Shown piece by piece: positions 43,479 to 52,955 of a stretch of DNA of 64,000 bases. Below the pieces are notes generated by a model. It ran no database searches, was not told where the DNA came from, and worked only from the letters and a program-made list of their open reading frames with translations. The first letter of the stretch is position 1. Each line of letters starts with the position of its first letter. The DNA lies in NCBI GenBank assembly GCA_965222015.1, contig CBDCTL010000024.1, positions 496,001 to 560,000 on the forward strand, given 5' to 3'. The position numbers were made by a program, and so were the translations under genes. This stretch comes from JANQPX01 sp965222015. Lineage in GTDB: Bacteria > Pseudomonadota > Alphaproteobacteria > Geminicoccales > Geminicoccaceae.

Positions 43479-44813
43479 ATGAGCAAATTGGACATCACCC
43501 GCCGCAGCGTCCTGAAGGGAACGGCGCTGGCCGGCACGGCACTCGCAGCACCGATGATCTTCACCAAAAGGTCGTGGGCCTATACCAACGAACCGACGGG
43601 CGGCAGCGTGACCCTCGGCTTCAACGTACCGCAGACCGGCGCCTATGCCGACGAGGGCGCCGACGAATTGCGCGCCTACGAACTGGCTGTGGAGCACATC
43701 AACGGCGATGGCGACGGCGGCATGCTCAACACCTTCTCCTCCAAGGCGCTCGAGGGGAACGGCGTCAACGGCAAGAAGGTCGAGTTCGTCACCGGCGACA
43801 CCCAGACCAAGTCGGACGCCGCCCGCGCCAGCGCCAAGCGCATGATCGAAAAGGACGGCGCCGTCATGATCACCGGCGGCTCGTCCTCCGGTGTGGCGAT
43901 CGCCGTTCAGGGCCTCTGCCAGGACGCCGGCGTCATCTTCATGGCCGGCCTCACCCACTCCAACGATACCACCGGCAAGGACAAGCGTGCCAACGGCTTT
44001 CGGCATTTCTTCAACACCGAAATGTCGGGCGCCGCGCTCGGCCCGGTGCTGAAGAACGCTTTCGGCGAGGATCGCATCGCCTACCATCTGACCGCCGACT
44101 ACACCTGGGGCTGGTCGCAGGAAGGCTCGATCAAGAAATATACCGAGGCGCTCGGCTGGCAGACCCAGGCCGCCGTTCGCACCCCGCTCGGCGCCGGCGA
44201 CTTCTCGCAGTACATCACGCCGGTGCTGAACTCCGGTGCCGATGTCCTGGTGCTGAACCACTATGGCCGCGACATGGTGAATTCGCTGACCCAGGCGGTG
44301 CAGTTCGGCCTGCGCGACAAGCAGGTCAACGGCAAGGACTTCGCCATCGTCGTGCCGCTCTACAGCCGTCTCATGGCCCAGGGTGCCGGCGAGAACGTCA
44401 AGGGCATCCTCGGGTCGACCAACTGGCACTGGTCGCTGCAGGACGAGGGCTCCCAGGCCTTCGTCAAGTCGTTCGGCCAGAAATACGGCTTCCCGCCGAG
44501 CCAGGCCGCGCACACCTGCTACTGCCAGGCGCTGCTCTACGCGGATGCCTGCCAGCGGGCCGGCACGTTCATGCCTTCCGAGGTCGGCAAGGCGCTCGAG
44601 GGCTTCACCTTCGACGGTCTCGGCAACGGCCCGACCGAATACCGCGCCGCCGATCATCAGTGCTTCAAGGACGTGCTGGTGGTGAAGGGCAAGGAAAACC
44701 CGTCCTCGAAGTTCGACGTGCTCGAGGTGGTCGAGGTCACGCCGCGCGCGCAGGTCGAATATGAGCCCGACCTGCTCGGCGGCGAACTTGGTCCCTATAA
44801 CGACGGCGCCTGA
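43479..44813 (+). CDS. Liv-type ABC transporter substrate-binding protein
   Basis: 444 aa, ATG at 43479 with SD AAGGAGAGG. The N-terminus MSKLDITRRSVLKGTALAGT is a twin-arginine signal. The type-1 periplasmic fold is shown by VTLGFNVPQTGAYADEGADE, RASAKRMIEKDGAVMITGGS and SSGVAIAVQGLCQDAGVIFM. It is annotated by family as branched-chain amino-acid binding, but the divergent ScfR/SSS-kinase system suggests another ligand such as a small carboxylate or amide. The ligand cannot be read from sequence. First gene of a five-component transporter operon. Confidence 0.9.
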   Translation: MSKLDITRRSVLKGTALAGTALAAPMIFTKRSWAYTNEPTGGSVTLGFNVPQTGAYADEGADELRAYELAVEHINGDGDGGMLNTFSSKALEGNGVNGKKVEFVTGDTQTKSDAARASAKRMIEKDGAVMITGGSSSGVAIAVQGLCQDAGVIFMAGLTHSNDTTGKDKRANGFRHFFNTEMSGAALGPVLKNAFGEDRIAYHLTADYTWGWSQEGSIKKYTEALGWQTQAAVRTPLGAGDFSQYITPVLNSGADVLVLNHYGRDMVNSLTQAVQFGLRDKQVNGKDFAIVVPLYSRLMAQGAGENVKGILGSTNWHWSLQDEGSQAFVKSFGQKYGFPPSQAAHTCYCQALLYADACQRAGTFMPSEVGKALEGFTFDGLGNGPTEYRAADHQCFKDVLVVKGKENPSSKFDVLEVVEVTPRAQVEYEPDLLGGELGPYNDGA

Positions 44814-44887
44814 TCGGCGACCCTGAACGAACGGCCGCTCTCGGAATAGGCCGGGAGCGGCTGACCTCTTACGACAGAGCCGGCACG

Positions 44888-45913
44888 ATGGACGCAATTC
44901 TGCTGCAGATCCTGAACGGTCTGGACAAGGGCGGCGCTTACGCGCTGATCGCGCTTGGACTGACCATCATTTTCGGCACGCTGGGCGTGGTCAACTTCGC
45001 CCATGGCGCGCTTTTCATGCTGGGGGCCTTCTGCGCCGTCGCCATCAAGTCGCTCCTGAGCGCCCAGAAGATCACCCTGGATGAGGAAAACCTGACCGCA
45101 TGGGGGGCCCCGACGGAAATTCGTGAACCCTATGTCGAGGTCTGGTTCGGCGACTTCGGGGCGACGCTGCTCGACTATTCCGTGCCGGTCTCGATCCTCG
45201 CCGCCATCCCGATCATGCTGATCATCGGCATCGCCATGGAGCGCGGCCTGATCCGTTTCTTCTACAAGCGTCCGCATGCGGAGCAGATCCTGGTGACCTT
45301 CGGCCTGGCGATCGTCCTGCAGGAAATCATCAAGAGTTTCTTCGGCGCCAACCCGATCCCGCAGCCCGCTCCCGACGCGGCGCGCGGCATGATCGATTTC
45401 GGCGCTGTTATCGGCCTCGACGCCGGCAATGTCGTCTATCCGGCGTGGCGGCTCATCTACTTCCTGTTCTCGCTCATCATCATCGGCGGCGTGTTCGCCT
45501 TTCTCCAGTTCACCACCTTCGGGATGGTGGTGCGCGCCGGCATGGCCGATCGCGAGACCGTCGGCCTGCTCGGCATCGACATCGACCGCCGCTTCACCAT
45601 CGTGTTCGGGCTCGCCGCCGTGGTCGCGGGCCTCGCGGGCGTCATGTACACGCCGATCCTCAGCCCCGACTATCACATGGGCATGGACTTCCTGGTGCTG
45701 AGCTTCGTGGTCGTCGTCGTCGGCGGCATGGGCTCGCTCGGCGGCGCCGTGGCCGCAGGGTTTCTCCTCGGCATCCTGCAGAGCTTCGCCTCGATGAACG
45801 AGGTCAAGAACATCCTGCCCGGCATCGACCAGATCATCATCTACCTGATCGCCGTGGTCATCCTTCTCGTTCGCCCCCGCGGCCTGATGGGCCGCAAGGG
45901 CGTCATGGAGTAG
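44888..45913 (+). CDS. Liv-type ABC transporter permease (LivH)
   Basis: 341 aa with about eight helices. LNGLDKGGAYALIALGLTII at the N-terminus and LGIDIDRRFTIVFGLAAVVA plus VVVVGGMGSLGGAVAAGFLL are typical of LivH. A roughly 50-residue polar insertion (KITLDEENLTAWGAPTEIRE, then PYVEVWFGDF) follows the first helices, longer than in E. coli LivH. livM follows after 6 bases. Confidence 0.93.
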   Translation: MDAILLQILNGLDKGGAYALIALGLTIIFGTLGVVNFAHGALFMLGAFCAVAIKSLLSAQKITLDEENLTAWGAPTEIREPYVEVWFGDFGATLLDYSVPVSILAAIPIMLIIGIAMERGLIRFFYKRPHAEQILVTFGLAIVLQEIIKSFFGANPIPQPAPDAARGMIDFGAVIGLDAGNVVYPAWRLIYFLFSLIIIGGVFAFLQFTTFGMVVRAGMADRETVGLLGIDIDRRFTIVFGLAAVVAGLAGVMYTPILSPDYHMGMDFLVLSFVVVVVGGMGSLGGAVAAGFLLGILQSFASMNEVKNILPGIDQIIIYLIAVVILLVRPRGLMGRKGVME

Positions 45914-45919
45914 CGCGCC

Positions 45920-47068
45920 ATGAGCCTGTTCGCCATACACCGCAACGACCTGATCCTGCTCGTCTGCTTCGTCGCGGCCGTGCTCCTCGGCCCGGTCATC
46001 CTGTCGCCGATCGGTGCGGGCTATCCTGACCTGCTGCAGAAATTCGCGATCTTCGGAATCTTCGCGCTCGGCTTCAACATCCTGTTCGGCCTGACCGGCT
46101 ATCTATCCTTCGGCCACGCCGCCTTCCTCGGCGTCGGCTCCTACACCGCGGTGTGGACGTTCAAGCTCCTGAGCATGAACCCCCTGCCGGCGATCGTTCT
46201 CGCGACCCTGGCAGGCGGCATCTTCGCGGCGATCATCGGCTTCATCTCCCTTCGCCGCACCGGCATCTACTTCTCGATCCTCACCCTCGCCTTCGCGCAG
46301 ATGAGCTACAACCTCGCCTATTCGGTGCTGACGCCGATCACCAACGGCGAGACCGGGCTGCAGCTGGACCAGTCGGACCCGCGCGTGCTCGACACCCAGG
46401 TATTCGGGCGCGACTACGGCGCGGTCCTGCCCTCCTCCGATCTGTTCGGCATCGAGATGACCGGCTATCCCGGCTTCTATTTCTGCGGCGTCGTCCTGAT
46501 CGTCTGCTTCTTCATCACCATGCGCATCTTCCGCTCGCCCTTCGGCATGATGCTGCGCGCGGTGAAGTCGAATCAGAACCGCATGAACTATACAGGTCTC
46601 AACACCCGTCCCTACGCCATGGCGGCGTTCGTCATATCAGGGATGTTCGCCGGCCTCGCCGGCGGCCTGATGGCGGTCACCGATCCGCTCGCGGGTGCCG
46701 AGCGCATGCAGTGGACCGCGTCCGGCGAGGTGGTGCTGATGACCATTCTCGGCGGTGCCGGCACCCTGCTCGGCCCGGTGATCGGCGCCGGCGTGATCAA
46801 ATATTTCGAAAACATCTTCTCGTCCTTCAACGAGGGCATTCTGCTGAGCTTCTTCGACTTCCTGCCGGAGGCCCTGCAGCACGCCGCCGTCGCCGTCAGC
46901 TCGCTGTTCGTCGGCGAAGGATGGCATCTGACCCTCGGCGCGCTCTTCATGCTGATCGTGATCTTCCTGCCCGGCGGGCTGATGGAAGGCTTCAAGCGGC
47001 TGCGACATGCGATCACGGACCGCTTCGGCGGCGGAGGCGGCAGCGCGACCGCGCCGGCCACGGCCTGA
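45920..47068 (+). CDS. Liv-type ABC transporter permease (LivM)
   Basis: 382 aa polytopic protein. IFALGFNILFGLTGYLSFGH is the LivM signature, followed by AAFLGVGSYTAV, ISLRRTGIYFSILTLAFAQM and VLMTILGGAGTLLGPVIGAG. It pairs with LivH to form the membrane channel. The ATPase gene begins 10 bases after the stop. Confidence 0.93.
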   Translation: MSLFAIHRNDLILLVCFVAAVLLGPVILSPIGAGYPDLLQKFAIFGIFALGFNILFGLTGYLSFGHAAFLGVGSYTAVWTFKLLSMNPLPAIVLATLAGGIFAAIIGFISLRRTGIYFSILTLAFAQMSYNLAYSVLTPITNGETGLQLDQSDPRVLDTQVFGRDYGAVLPSSDLFGIEMTGYPGFYFCGVVLIVCFFITMRIFRSPFGMMLRAVKSNQNRMNYTGLNTRPYAMAAFVISGMFAGLAGGLMAVTDPLAGAERMQWTASGEVVLMTILGGAGTLLGPVIGAGVIKYFENIFSSFNEGILLSFFDFLPEALQHAAVAVSSLFVGEGWHLTLGALFMLIVIFLPGGLMEGFKRLRHAITDRFGGGGGSATAPATA

Positions 47069-47078
47069 GGGAAATGCC

Positions 47079-47834
<756 letters not shown>

Positions 47835-47860
47835 GCGCCCAGAATTTGCGAGGGGGCAAT

Positions 47861-48664
47861 ATGGATACGCAGAACCAACGGCAGACCCTCCTGAGCGAAG
47901 GGCCCCACACGGACGCCAAGGTGCCGGGGAAGAAGCCGACGCTCAACACCGGTGGCCAGCCGGCCTTCTTCTCCTGCTGGGACATTCACGCTTATTACGG
48001 CGAAAGCTACATCGTCCAGGGCGTGAGCTTCGACATTCGCGAGGGCGAGATCGTCGCCCTTCTCGGCCGCAACGGCGCCGGCAAGACCTCGACGCTGCGC
48101 GCCATCGCCCGCGCCGACGACCCCGCTCTCAGACATGGCGAAGTCTGGCTCGACCACAAGCCGCTGCACGACATGAAGGCGCATCAGGCAGCCCAGGCCG
48201 GCATCGGGCTGGTGCCGGAGGACCGGCGCATCATCCAGGGACTGACGGTCGAGGAAAACCTCAAGCTCGCCCAGATCGCACCGCCGGTCGGCTGGTCGAT
48301 CGAGCGCATCTACGATCTGTTCCCGAGACTGGGCGAGCGCCGCAATCAGGAGGGCACGACGCTGTCCGGCGGTGAGCAGCAGATGCTGGCGCTCGGCCGC
48401 ACGCTGGCGCGCGACGTCAAGCTCCTGCTGCTGGACGAGCCCTATGAGGGCCTGGCGCCGGTGATCGTCCAGGAGATCGAAAAGACGCTGGACCAGATCA
48501 AATCGCTCGGCATGACCACGGTCATCGTCGAGCAGAACGCGATCGCAGCGCTGCATCTAGCCGACCGCGCCATCATCCTGGACATGGGCCAAGTCGTCTT
48601 CGACGGCGTCTCCCAGGACGTGCTCGACGACGCCGATCTGCGTCAGCAGTATCTGGCCATTTGA
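47861..48664 (+). CDS. Liv-type ABC transporter ATPase (LivF)
   Basis: 267 aa from the ATG at 47861 (AGGGGG SD); a GTG at 47831 overlapping the livG stop is an alternative. About 45 polar residues precede the ABC domain, longer than usual. Walker A GRNGAGKTS, signature LSGGEQQMLALGRTLA, and Walker B LLLLDEPYEGLAPVIVQEIE are typical of LivF. Followed directly by the STAS-like gene. Confidence 0.92.
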   Translation: MDTQNQRQTLLSEGPHTDAKVPGKKPTLNTGGQPAFFSCWDIHAYYGESYIVQGVSFDIREGEIVALLGRNGAGKTSTLRAIARADDPALRHGEVWLDHKPLHDMKAHQAAQAGIGLVPEDRRIIQGLTVEENLKLAQIAPPVGWSIERIYDLFPRLGERRNQEGTTLSGGEQQMLALGRTLARDVKLLLLDEPYEGLAPVIVQEIEKTLDQIKSLGMTTVIVEQNAIAALHLADRAIILDMGQVVFDGVSQDVLDDADLRQQYLAI

Positions 48665-48687
48665 CGGCGGCCGGCGACGAGCGACGC

Positions 48688-49326
48688 ATGGCCGAGGATC
48701 GCCCTGCCCCGCCCGAAACCCTGGCGCTCAGCACCAAGGTCGAGGAGGATTTCGTCGCACCGCTGACGTCGCTTCGCGGCGCGCTGGAAATTCTGCGTGA
48801 CTTTTCCGATCTGTCGGAGGAGGAGCGCGCCCGTTTCCTGGACACCGCTCTGCGCGGCTGCGTCCGGCTAGAGCAGAGCGTCGAGGATCTCGCAAAGGCG
48901 GTCTATGCCGCGGGACAGCAGGCGGAGACCTCCTCGTCGGCTGCCCCCCTGAAGGACAGCCATCAGATCTACGCCGACCGTGTTCATGTGCTCGATGACA
49001 TGGGCATCATCGAAATCGACTTCAGCGATTTCGCGTTCAGCAATTCGGATATCGTCAACGAATTTTATGACACAATCGAAGCGATCATCGACCGCACGGG
49101 CCGCAGCTGGTACTTCGTGGTCAACTTCAAGGATTGCAGCGTCTGGCCGGAAGCCTGGGTCGCCTTCGCTCACCGCGGCAAGCGGATCAATGTCAGTCAT
49201 GCCCTCGGGACCGTGCGCTACGCCAGCCGCGACGACGACGAGGACGCCCAGGACCCCAATCTGCTCGAATCGCGCGCGGCGGCCTTCGCCAGGATCGATG
49301 AGATGAAACGATCGAGAACGGCATGA
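48688..49326 (+). CDS. DHp-like/STAS-like protein following the transporter operon
   Basis: 212 aa from the ATG at 48688; a TTG at 48661 overlapping the livF stop would add nine residues. Residues about 17-72 (KVEEDFVAPLTSLRGALEIL, then RDFSDLSEEERARFLDTALR) match a histidine-kinase DHp hairpin, with Glu20 where the phosphorylatable His should be. Residues about 100-180 (IIEIDFSDFAFSNSDIVNEF, RTGRSWYFVVNFKDCSVWPE, RGKRINVSHALGTVRYAS) look like a STAS/SpoIIAA-type fold. No kinase ATPase domain is present. Placement in the same transcript as the transporter suggests a regulatory partner of it or of the divergent kinase. Confidence 0.7.
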   Translation: MAEDRPAPPETLALSTKVEEDFVAPLTSLRGALEILRDFSDLSEEERARFLDTALRGCVRLEQSVEDLAKAVYAAGQQAETSSSAAPLKDSHQIYADRVHVLDDMGIIEIDFSDFAFSNSDIVNEFYDTIEAIIDRTGRSWYFVVNFKDCSVWPEAWVAFAHRGKRINVSHALGTVRYASRDDDEDAQDPNLLESRAAAFARIDEMKRSRTA

Positions 49327-49505
49327 TACCGACGACGGTGCGGCGGTAAGGCCGAACTCGCGATCCCGAAAAAATTCAGCGCACCCGCCCGCCCCGCTCG
49401 AAATTCCCCTACATTTCGCTTCCTGCCGCTGGACGGCCGGCCGGCAGGCGACTAAAGCCTCTGCTTGGTCGGACCGAAGGTCCGGGCGGCGATGGAGGGT
49501 CGGCA

Positions 49506-50291
49506 TTGACGATACGCGCGCTGGTTTGGGGCGAGAACGTTCACGAGCGCACCAACGAGGCGGTGCGCGCGATCTATCCGGACGGCATGCACGCGACGAT
49601 CGCCGGGGCGCTGGACGCAGCCGATGGCATCGAGGCTGGCACGGCGACGCTGCAGGAGCCGGAACATGGTCTGAGCGACGCGAGGCTGGATCGCACCGAT
49701 GTGCTGCTCTGGTGGGGCCACGCCGCCCATGGCGAGGTCGAGGATGCGGTGGTCGAGCGGGTCGCCGAGCGGGTCTGGGCGGGCATGGGGCTGATTCTGT
49801 TGCATTCGGCCCATTTCGCGAAAATCTTCAAGCGCCTGATGGGCACGCCCTGCAACCTCTCCTGGCGCGAGGCCGGCGAGCGCGAGCGGCTGTGGGTGAC
49901 CAATCCGAGCCACCCGATCGCCGCCGGCCTGCCGCCTTTTTTCGAACTCGAAAACGAAGAGATGTACGGGGAACCCTTCGGCGTGCCGGAGCCGCTGGAG
50001 ACGGTCTTCATTTCCTGGTTCCAGGGCGGCGAAGTGTTCCGCTCCGGCCTCACCTACCGGCGGGGCGCCGGCAATGTCTTTTACTTTCGGCCAGGACATG
50101 AGACCTATCCGACCTATCACGACGAGACGGTGCAGCGCGTGCTGATCAATGCGGTACGCTGGGCGCATAACCCGGCACCCAGGCGCGCCGACGTGACCGC
50201 GGCGCCGAACGTGCCGGCGGACAAGGCGCCCGAGCCGATCGAGACGCGCGGGCCGAGCATCCACGAGTCCGGCGAAGACGGCTTTCGCTAA
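49506..50291 (+). CDS. thuA: ThuA-like trehalose utilisation protein
   Basis: 261 aa. TTG start at 49506 with GGAGGG 6 bases upstream. The ThuA glutamine-amidotransferase-like fold is clear: RALVWGENVHERTNEAVRAI, DVLLWWGHAAHGEVEDAVVE, GLILLHSAHFAKIFKRLMGT, and FYFRPGHETYPTYHDETVQR. Rhizobial thuA acts with the oxidoreductase thuB in the 3-keto route of trehalose catabolism. A broken oxidoreductase gene follows after 48 bases, then an alpha-glucoside transporter. Confidence 0.85.
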   Translation: MTIRALVWGENVHERTNEAVRAIYPDGMHATIAGALDAADGIEAGTATLQEPEHGLSDARLDRTDVLLWWGHAAHGEVEDAVVERVAERVWAGMGLILLHSAHFAKIFKRLMGTPCNLSWREAGERERLWVTNPSHPIAAGLPPFFELENEEMYGEPFGVPEPLETVFISWFQGGEVFRSGLTYRRGAGNVFYFRPGHETYPTYHDETVQRVLINAVRWAHNPAPRRADVTAAPNVPADKAPEPIETRGPSIHESGEDGFR

Positions 50292-50339
50292 CAGCCGCCG
50301 GCGACGCGCCGGTTCGTTGACAAGATCAGGAGATGAGCG

Positions 50340-51469
50340 ATGCGGCTACTGATTCTGGGCGCCGGCGCCATGGCCGTGCAGCATGCCGAAGGCTTCGGTG
50401 AGGTCGACGGCGTCGAGCTTGCGGCCGTGGTCGATCCCAACCCGGTGCGCCTTTCGGCCTTCGGCGATCAGTTCGGCATCGAGCGCCGCTTCGAGACCTG
50501 CCGGACGCCCTCGACTGGAACCGGTTCGACGCGGTCGCCAACGTCACGCCGGACAGCCTGCATCACCCGACAACCATGGCCTGCCTCGCCGCGGGCAAAC
50601 ACGTCTTCTGCGAAAAGCCGCTCGCGACCGACCACAGGCTCGCCGAAGAGATGACCTCGGCGGCACGGAGGCCGGGCTGGTCGGCATGGTCAATCTTCTC
50701 TACCGCGGCGTCGCTCCGCTCGAGGAAGCGCGGCGCCTGGTGCTCGCCGGCGAGATCGGCGAGGTCAAGCATGTCGAGGCGTCCTATCTGCAGAGCTGGC
50801 TCGCCCAGCCCGCCTGGGGCGACTGGCGCACGGACGACCGCTGGCTCTGGCGGCTCTCCACCAGGCATGGCTCGAACGGCGTGCTCGGCGATATCGGCGT
50901 GCATCTCTTCGACTTCGTCTGCCATGGCGCTGCCCTCGACGTCACCGACGTGCATTGCCGCCTCAAGACCTTCCCCAAGGCGGAGAACGATCGCATCGGC
51001 GACTACCGGCTGGACGCCAATGACAGCGTCACCGTCAATGCCGGCTTCGACAACGGCGCCATCGGCGTCATCCACGCGTCGCGCTGGGCGAGCGGCCATC
51101 AGAACGAGCTCAGGCTTCGGATCTATGGCGACAAGGGCGGCCTCGAGGTGAGCTGCCTGCGCGGCGGCCATCTGGTCGCCGATCCGCGCTATACCAGCCT
51201 CCGCGGCCTGCCTCGGCGAGGACCTGCCGAGTTCCACCTGGCGCGACCTGCCGGCGCCGCCGGTGCCGCTCAACTATCGGCGCTTCGTCGACGCCGTGCG
51301 CCGCGGCGAAACGACCGAGCCGAGCTTCGAAACCGCGGCGCGCGTCCAGAAGATTCTCGATGTCAGTTTCCGCTCGAACGCCGAAAACACAGCACTCGCG
51401 ATCGATGCCGATCTCGAGGGCGGAACCGAGCGAGAGCTTTCCCTCTGCATCGATCGACAGGCTCCATGA
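50340..51469 (+). pseudogene. Gfo/Idh/MocA oxidoreductase (ThuB-like), three frameshifts
   Basis: The product is recognisable in pieces: MRLLILGAGAMAVQHAEGFG in the first frame to about 50500; DALDWNRFDAVANVTPDSLH and AAGKHVFCEKPLATD in a second frame to about 50660; LVGMVNLLYRGVAPLEEARR to about 51210 in a third (GVLGDIGVHLFDFVC; NELRLRIYGDKGGLEV); then PLNYRRFVDAVRRGETTEPS back in the second frame. The changes fit single-base deletions near 50500 and 50660 and an insertion near 51210. It is either a decaying gene or a run of sequencing errors. Rossmann motif GAGAMA and EKP are intact. Possible partner of ThuA. Confidence 0.85.
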
Positions 51470-51608
51470 TTTCTCCCGCAGGGGTTTGACATGAAGTTGA
51501 GGGACTGCCACTGTTTAGATAAGTGAAAATCGCCTTCGGTCTCAAAGGTATACCATCAATGGGCCTGATTTCGATGGGCCCGATCGATGTCGAGCAGGGA
51601 GAAGCTTC

Positions 51609-52877
51609 GTGAACAAATTTCTTGGGTCCGGCGCCGCTGCCTTGGCCTTGATGGCATCCGGCGCAATGGCCGAACAGGTCACGGTGTTCGGTCCATGGCT
51701 GGGACCGGATCAGGAAAACGTAGAGGCGGTGCTGAACGCCTTTGCCGAAGCCTCGGGACACGACGTCCGCTATGTCGGATCGGACGCTTTGGAACAGCAG
51801 ATCGTCGTCGATGCAGAGGCTGGGTCCGCACCGAACGTCACGGTCTTTCCGCAGCCTGGCCTCGCCTCCGACATGGCCGGCCGCGGGTTTCTGACGCCGC
51901 TGGCCGAGGGCACCGCGGACTGGATCCGCGAGAATTACGCGGCAGGACAGTCCTGGGTCGATCTCGGCACCTATGCCGACGAGAATGGCGAGGATCAGCT
52001 CTACGGGTTCTTCTACAAGGTCGATGTGAAGTCGCTGGTCTGGTACATCCCGGAAAATTTCGAGGACGCGGACTACGAAGTCCCCGAGACCATGGAAGAG
52101 CTGAAGACGCTGACCGATCAGATCGTCGAGGAGGGCGAGACCCCCTGGTGCATCGGTCTGGGCTCAGGCGGGGCGACCGGCTGGCCGGCGACGGACTGGG
52201 TCGAGGATCTGCTTCTTCGAACGCAGCCGCCCGAGGTCTATGACGGCTGGGTCGACAATTCGATCCCATTCGACGATGAGCGCATCGTCGCGGCAATTGA
52301 GGAGTTCGGTGCCTTCGCGCGCAATGACGACTATGTCGCCGGTGGCGCCGGCGCTGTCGCAACGACGGACTTTCGGGATGCGCCCAAAGGCCTCTTCGAC
52401 AGCCCGCCGCAATGCTACATGCACCGACAGGCGTCCTTCATCCCGGCCTTCTTTCCCGAAGGTACGGAGGTGGGTGAAGATGTCGATTTCTTCTACTTTC
52501 CCGCCTTTGAAGACAAGGATCTCGGCACGCCGGTCCTGGGTGCCGGAACGCTCTGGGCGATCACCAACGAAAACCAGGCCGCGCACGATCTGATCAAGTT
52601 CCTGCAGGAGGTCGAAGCGCACGAGATCTGGATGGCGCGCTCGGGTTTCCTGACCCCGCATACGGGTGTCGACCCCGAGGTCTTCGCCGACCCGACATTG
52701 CGCAAGATGAACGAGATCCTGCTCAGCGCCACGACCTTCCGCTTCGATGGATCGGACCTGATGCCGGGCGGTGTCGGCGCCGGAACGTTCTGGACGGGCA
52801 TGGTCGACTATACCGGCGGCAAGGAGGCTGCTGACGTGGCCAGCGAGATCCAGGCGTCCTGGGAAGCGCTCAAGTAA
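51609..52877 (+). CDS. aglE: Alpha-glucoside ABC transporter substrate-binding protein
   Basis: 422 aa from the GTG at 51609 with GGGAGAAG SD. Signal peptide MNKFLGSGAAALALMASGAM ending AMAEQ. The binding-protein family-1 fold with ADENGEDQLYGFFYKVDVKS, LVWYIPENFEDADYEVPETM and the Cys pair (TPWCIGLGSGG; PPQCYMHRQ) matches AglE-type alpha-glucoside receptors of rhizobia. A strong stem-loop follows the stop. Likely ligands are trehalose, sucrose or maltose, judging by neighbouring genes. Confidence 0.9.
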   Translation: MNKFLGSGAAALALMASGAMAEQVTVFGPWLGPDQENVEAVLNAFAEASGHDVRYVGSDALEQQIVVDAEAGSAPNVTVFPQPGLASDMAGRGFLTPLAEGTADWIRENYAAGQSWVDLGTYADENGEDQLYGFFYKVDVKSLVWYIPENFEDADYEVPETMEELKTLTDQIVEEGETPWCIGLGSGGATGWPATDWVEDLLLRTQPPEVYDGWVDNSIPFDDERIVAAIEEFGAFARNDDYVAGGAGAVATTDFRDAPKGLFDSPPQCYMHRQASFIPAFFPEGTEVGEDVDFFYFPAFEDKDLGTPVLGAGTLWAITNENQAAHDLIKFLQEVEAHEIWMARSGFLTPHTGVDPEVFADPTLRKMNEILLSATTFRFDGSDLMPGGVGAGTFWTGMVDYTGGKEAADVASEIQASWEALK

Positions 52878-52890
52878 ACAGGCTTTCGAC

Positions 52891-52920
52891 GACGGCCCCG
52901 GGATCAGCGCCGGGGCCGTC
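52891..52920 (+). terminator. Stem-loop between aglE and aglF
   Basis: An 11-bp perfect stem (GACGGCCCCGG / CCGGGGCCGTC) with an 8-base loop, 14 bases after the aglE stop. No T-run follows, so it is more likely to stabilise the receptor mRNA or partly attenuate than to end transcription fully. Confidence 0.7.
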
Positions 52921-52955
52921 CAACCGATCTTCAGCGGTGGCCGGGGGGAACGACA

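Noticed and set aside
43362..44897. Minus-strand open frame of 511 codons opposite the Liv-type receptor gene
   Set aside because: Shadow frame; the plus-strand receptor has a Tat signal, SD and family motifs.
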